From positions 1 to 64,000 of the forward strand of contig JAFAZH010000005.1 in NCBI GenBank assembly GCA_019239895.1: DNA of 64,000 nt. The letters are read 5' to 3'. A program made the position numbers and the translations under genes. Positions 60,965-64,000 of this stretch are shown one piece after another (the stretch's first letter is position 1; each line of letters begins with the position of its first letter). The notes below the pieces were generated by a model. The model saw only the letters and a program-made list of their open reading frames with translations, searched no databases and was not told the origin of the DNA. This DNA comes from Abditibacteriaceae bacterium (GTDB lineage: Bacteria; Armatimonadota; Abditibacteriia; Abditibacteriales; Abditibacteriaceae).

Positions 60965-63900
60965 TTACTTCGATTTTGCGGGGATTATAGAGAACGAGAC
61001 AGGCTTAGGGGCTAAGGCAATTTGATAGGCGTCGCGCACGGTCGGTGTAGAATCTACAGGCACAAAGCCAACCAACGATTCTTTAGCCCCTGTTGTTGAT
61101 TGAATATGCAGCAAAGCGGTTGGTGTGCCTGAAGTCGCTGGGGCAAAAACGATATTCACCCGGCGGGTCTTGAGGTTAAAACTGACACTTTGAAAAGTTC
61201 CAGCGTCTAATGTTAGCCACAATTTTAGCGGGGCCAGGAAGACGCGCTGGCGGAATCCATCACGCGGCGCAACCGTGATACTATTGCCTCTTGCTTGCAC
61301 GTTGCACCCAAAGCCGAGCCAACCAAATTCCGGGTGCTGCATCACATAGGCACCCGCATTGCGCGCATAGCCGTAAAAGGCGATACCATAGTCTGCGGTG
61401 TTCGGGTCGAACTGCAAGATGGCCGGGTCAGCATCGAAACCATAGGAACCAAAACCCTCGGCGTCAATGTTGGCTAAAAGTTGACTCATCCCGGCATATC
61501 CAACTCGCAACAAGTAAAGATCATCAGGATGTTGCAGGTAGTCTGAGAGAACTGGAATGGCGTTAATAGAGGAGCCGTAATGATTGGTCATGCGTACAAT
61601 GTCGGGCCAGCGTGTGCCATTAACTGGCGCATCAAAGTAACGCCTCCCCGCACCGTTATAGGCCCAGTTGGGCACGGTGGGCATATAGCCGAGAATGGCG
61701 TTAAGTGTCACCTGCGCCTTATCGTCATAACCAAAATAACGACACCAGGTATAAATCTCCTCCTGCCCGGTTGAATCCCACGGCATCTCACTGCCAAAGG
61801 GGTAACGCAGACTGGCCCAGTGTTGCGTCCGTTGGCGCATAAACGCTTCTAATTTATCAGCATCTTCCGTGCGCCCCTCACGGCGCAAATCACGCACAAT
61901 CTCAGGAAAGATACTCCCTACCATGAGGCCAAACTGCGCTAAGCCACGCGCAAATTGCGGAATCGCCATCGCCGTATGATAGGCATGATCGAGATACCAC
62001 TGCCGCGACTGCATGGTGACTAAGCCTTCGTGGTCACGCGCTAAACGATAAAGTGCCCAGTAGACGAAGGCAACGTGCGGATAATTAAAGGCCCGCCAGG
62101 TCGTTTCCGTGCGCTCTTTATTCCAGCCATCATGCACGGTATAGTAGTTGGAGAACAGCTTTGGCTCATAATAGAACAGACTGGCGCGCACGCTATAGTC
62201 CGGGTTTTGCACATGTCCCCACAAAGCTGTATTAGCATACTTTTCCAGCAGGGCAATTTGTGCTGGGTCGGGTTGACCCAAATTCTTCATCGCCATTGCC
62301 ACCGATGCCCCGGCCCCGATTTCATCACTGAGTCCTGAAAACCAGGTATGAGAATGCTGTAAGACCTGCTTGCCCGTTTCACGATTAAACGGCATAAACG
62401 AATTGGTGCGCTGAAATGGGTCGGCAGGATCATCATACCATTGCTTGGTCGCATGAAAAGCACCTAAGCGTCGGACTTGTTCCGCTTCAGGAGGAATGAC
62501 ATTATAATGCACAAACTGCTGCATCCCATCCACATACCGAATTACCAGGCGACAGTGGCCTATTACTTGACCAAAAAGACTGAGAGATCGCCAACCATGT
62601 GCTGTCGTTTTGCGGTCAGCCACCAATCGCACGGCATTGGCAGGCTCAACGGTCAGCATTTTGATAGGAGTCGCAGAATGGACAAAGAGATGGCCGGTTT
62701 GGTCGGTGGGCAGCACGTAACCCGGAATTCCCACAACCACAGGCCGCTGTTGGGCCACCAGTGTTGGTTCAATAGCTTTAATAGCAGGGGCCAGCACAAA
62801 CCGAAAGCCATAGGTTGCCATCTCGCCGGGTTGCAGCAAACGCGAGGTGGGACGGTTCCACGGTTGGGCCTGTTTCCAGTCGTTATCCGCATAAGCCCTG
62901 GTATGCACCATCCATTCGTAAAACCCTTCAAAGGTGACACCACGCGGTGTTGGATCATCATACAAAGGGCGGTAGGCTTCAAAAGAGGTGCCTCGCTCTG
63001 GCAACACCAGCAGGGCCGGGCCTTGTCCATTTAAGCGCGTGACTTGCAGGTAGCCAGCATCGCCGCCGATGTAAGGGTCAGCAAAAGAGCAGTGGTCGTG
63101 CGTCTCTTCCAGGCTGCGGCCCGTCAGCAGGTTATTGGAAACCATTGCTGCGCCAAGTCCTCCCACTTCAACCGCCTGCTGGGAATGATTGGTTAAGCGA
63201 AACCGCATCACGGGCGTGCCTGCGTCACTGGCCCATTCTCGCACAACCGACAGAGGGCAATCCGCGCCCAGAGCAGGGGTCAGGTCACAGGCGGCAATTA
63301 CATTGGGTCTGGATAAAATCGGCAGTTCGCTCCGTTCAGCCGCCGATGAATAGGAACTCCATTTGCCATTCCTCACTCGACAGCGCAGATTGATGTCGCC
63401 TAGATGATAATAGCCGTTGGAGGCGCGACTGGCGAGGCGATCTGTTGGCAGAAAATCGAAGTCTGCGCCCCGTGGTGCCAATCCTGCTGCTGTCTGAGTT
63501 GCACGCACAAGGGATAAGGTAAACGCCCCGATTTGAAACTGGTCTCGCCCCTTGCCCAGAATGCCTTCCGCATCAGCACGCACTGCGCCAAACCGCTTGG
63601 CTTCGGCATCGAAAGTGTGTGATATTTGCTCGGCTGTTAGTGCCCCGACACGAATCCGCACCGCAGCTATCGCCAGTGAGCCTGCCTGTTGCTCATGGGT
63701 GTATTCGTTGAGAAATTGCAACTCACCTTGAGCGTTACTTTCTGCGCCTAAGCTGATGGGATAACCCAATGCAGTATTGATATTGAGGGGTCGGGAATTC
63801 TTCTCTAAACCATTGTCATAAATGCGCGCCGTGGTGCCATCATAGGTGTAAACCAGGTAGTGCCAACGGTGCGGTGTGGGCGTGCCATTCCAACCTAAGT

Positions 63901-64000
63901 CCGCAGCCCAGTGCGCCACCGCACCATAGCCTGGGTTCTTACCCCAACCAAAAGCCAATAGGCTACCATCCGGGCCACCTCGCTTGCCCCAGGATACCAG
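60965..64000 (-). CDS. DUF5695 protein with LamG-type domain (partial, start outside window)
   Basis: The frame is open to the window's right end. Residues before the TTG at 63958 (LVSWGKRGGPDGSLLAFGWG) continue the same domain, so the true start lies beyond. The N-terminal visible part (about 120 residues) is a concanavalin-A-like LamG sandwich (HRWHYLVYTYDGTTARIYDN). The rest is DUF5695: a beta-rich stretch followed by an alpha/alpha-toroid (HSHTWFSGLSDEIGAGASVA, LASLRYPFGSEMPWDSTGQE and HYGSSINAIPVLSDYL). This family is found with glycosidases and is suspected, not proven, to act on polysaccharides. It is the most upstream visible gene of the cluster, followed by a 221-base gap holding no gene. 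Confidence 0.85.
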   Translation of the reverse strand: MVSWGKRGGPDGSLLAFGWGKNPGYGAVAHWAADLGWNGTPTPHRWHYLVYTYDGTTARIYDNGLEKNSRPLNINTALGYPISLGAESNAQGELQFLNEYTHEQQAGSLAIAAVRIRVGALTAEQISHTFDAEAKRFGAVRADAEGILGKGRDQFQIGAFTLSLVRATQTAAGLAPRGADFDFLPTDRLASRASNGYYHLGDINLRCRVRNGKWSSYSSAAERSELPILSRPNVIAACDLTPALGADCPLSVVREWASDAGTPVMRFRLTNHSQQAVEVGGLGAAMVSNNLLTGRSLEETHDHCSFADPYIGGDAGYLQVTRLNGQGPALLVLPERGTSFEAYRPLYDDPTPRGVTFEGFYEWMVHTRAYADNDWKQAQPWNRPTSRLLQPGEMATYGFRFVLAPAIKAIEPTLVAQQRPVVVGIPGYVLPTDQTGHLFVHSATPIKMLTVEPANAVRLVADRKTTAHGWRSLSLFGQVIGHCRLVIRYVDGMQQFVHYNVIPPEAEQVRRLGAFHATKQWYDDPADPFQRTNSFMPFNRETGKQVLQHSHTWFSGLSDEIGAGASVAMAMKNLGQPDPAQIALLEKYANTALWGHVQNPDYSVRASLFYYEPKLFSNYYTVHDGWNKERTETTWRAFNYPHVAFVYWALYRLARDHEGLVTMQSRQWYLDHAYHTAMAIPQFARGLAQFGLMVGSIFPEIVRDLRREGRTEDADKLEAFMRQRTQHWASLRYPFGSEMPWDSTGQEEIYTWCRYFGYDDKAQVTLNAILGYMPTVPNWAYNGAGRRYFDAPVNGTRWPDIVRMTNHYGSSINAIPVLSDYLQHPDDLYLLRVGYAGMSQLLANIDAEGFGSYGFDADPAILQFDPNTADYGIAFYGYARNAGAYVMQHPEFGWLGFGCNVQARGNSITVAPRDGFRQRVFLAPLKLWLTLDAGTFQSVSFNLKTRRVNIVFAPATSGTPTALLHIQSTTGAKESLVGFVPVDSTPTVRDAYQIALAPKPVSFSIIPAKSK

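Noticed and set aside
42996..61000. Classical Bacteroidetes polysaccharide utilization locus
   Set aside because: No SusC-like porin, SusD-like lipoprotein or hybrid two-component regulator is present, so the term was not used.
63958..64000. TTG at 63958 as the true start of the DUF5695 protein
   Set aside because: The frame stays open to the window end and the upstream codons continue the LamG domain, so the gene is cut by the window.

Overview
The window is a contiguous piece of a bacterial chromosome with moderate GC, mostly 50-60% where I counted lines. The taxon cannot be fixed from sequence alone. The combination of a b558-type succinate dehydrogenase, homodimeric pyruvate dehydrogenase E1 (AceE), a zinc-ribbon Ser/Thr kinase, GH127, DUF5695 and DUF4965-type enzymes without any SusC/SusD pair, and many large intergenic palindromes best suggests a lineage such as Armatimonadota. 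Acidobacteriota, Planctomycetota or Chloroflexota remain possible. This is an inference with low confidence.

Left part, mostly + strand (1-21.8 kb): the tail of an IS transposase, rfbC, a GH1 beta-glucosidase, then succinate dehydrogenase (sdhC-sdhA-sdhB). A secreted LACTB-like serine hydrolase sits between sdhA and sdhB. Next come the pyruvate dehydrogenase complex (aceE, aceF and two different lpd genes) and a chaperone module: GrpE, a short Hsp70 started by TTG, and a membrane-anchored J-like protein lacking HPD. The module closes with a clear terminator. After it lie an AT-rich HEPN-like gene, small unknowns and a secreted metallophosphoesterase.

Middle part (21.8-42 kb): a VOC protein diverges from a TMEM175-like channel and a MOSC protein, with a perfect 22-bp palindrome between them. 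A long minus-strand run follows, in transcription order from the right: mutM-nadC-birA, uvsE, pilC with a J-domain/TPR protein, panB-panC, a 937-residue zinc-ribbon protein kinase, an AcuC-like deacetylase, and a pseudo-receiver coupled to a secreted PrcB-like protein. A + strand block at 37.6-41.8 kb holds a nucleotidyltransferase-like protein, a PaaK-like adenylating enzyme, a Ca2+/H+ exchanger and a PhyH-family dioxygenase.

Right part (42-64 kb, all minus): a carbohydrate-degradation cluster made, in transcription order, of a DUF5695/LamG protein (cut by the window end), GH127, GH43, a DUF4965-type protein, GH2 with a ricin-type lectin, GH39, GH27 with NPCBM, a trimerization-domain glycosidase, GH2, and a PhyH dioxygenase at the end. 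Most members are secreted. The family set points to arabinose- and galactose-rich plant glycans such as arabinogalactan. No transporter or regulator for it lies in the window.

Intergenic spaces in the left 42 kb are repeatedly filled by long inverted repeats, two families of which occur twice. The glycosidase cluster is almost free of them. No tRNA, rRNA or CRISPR array was recognised.
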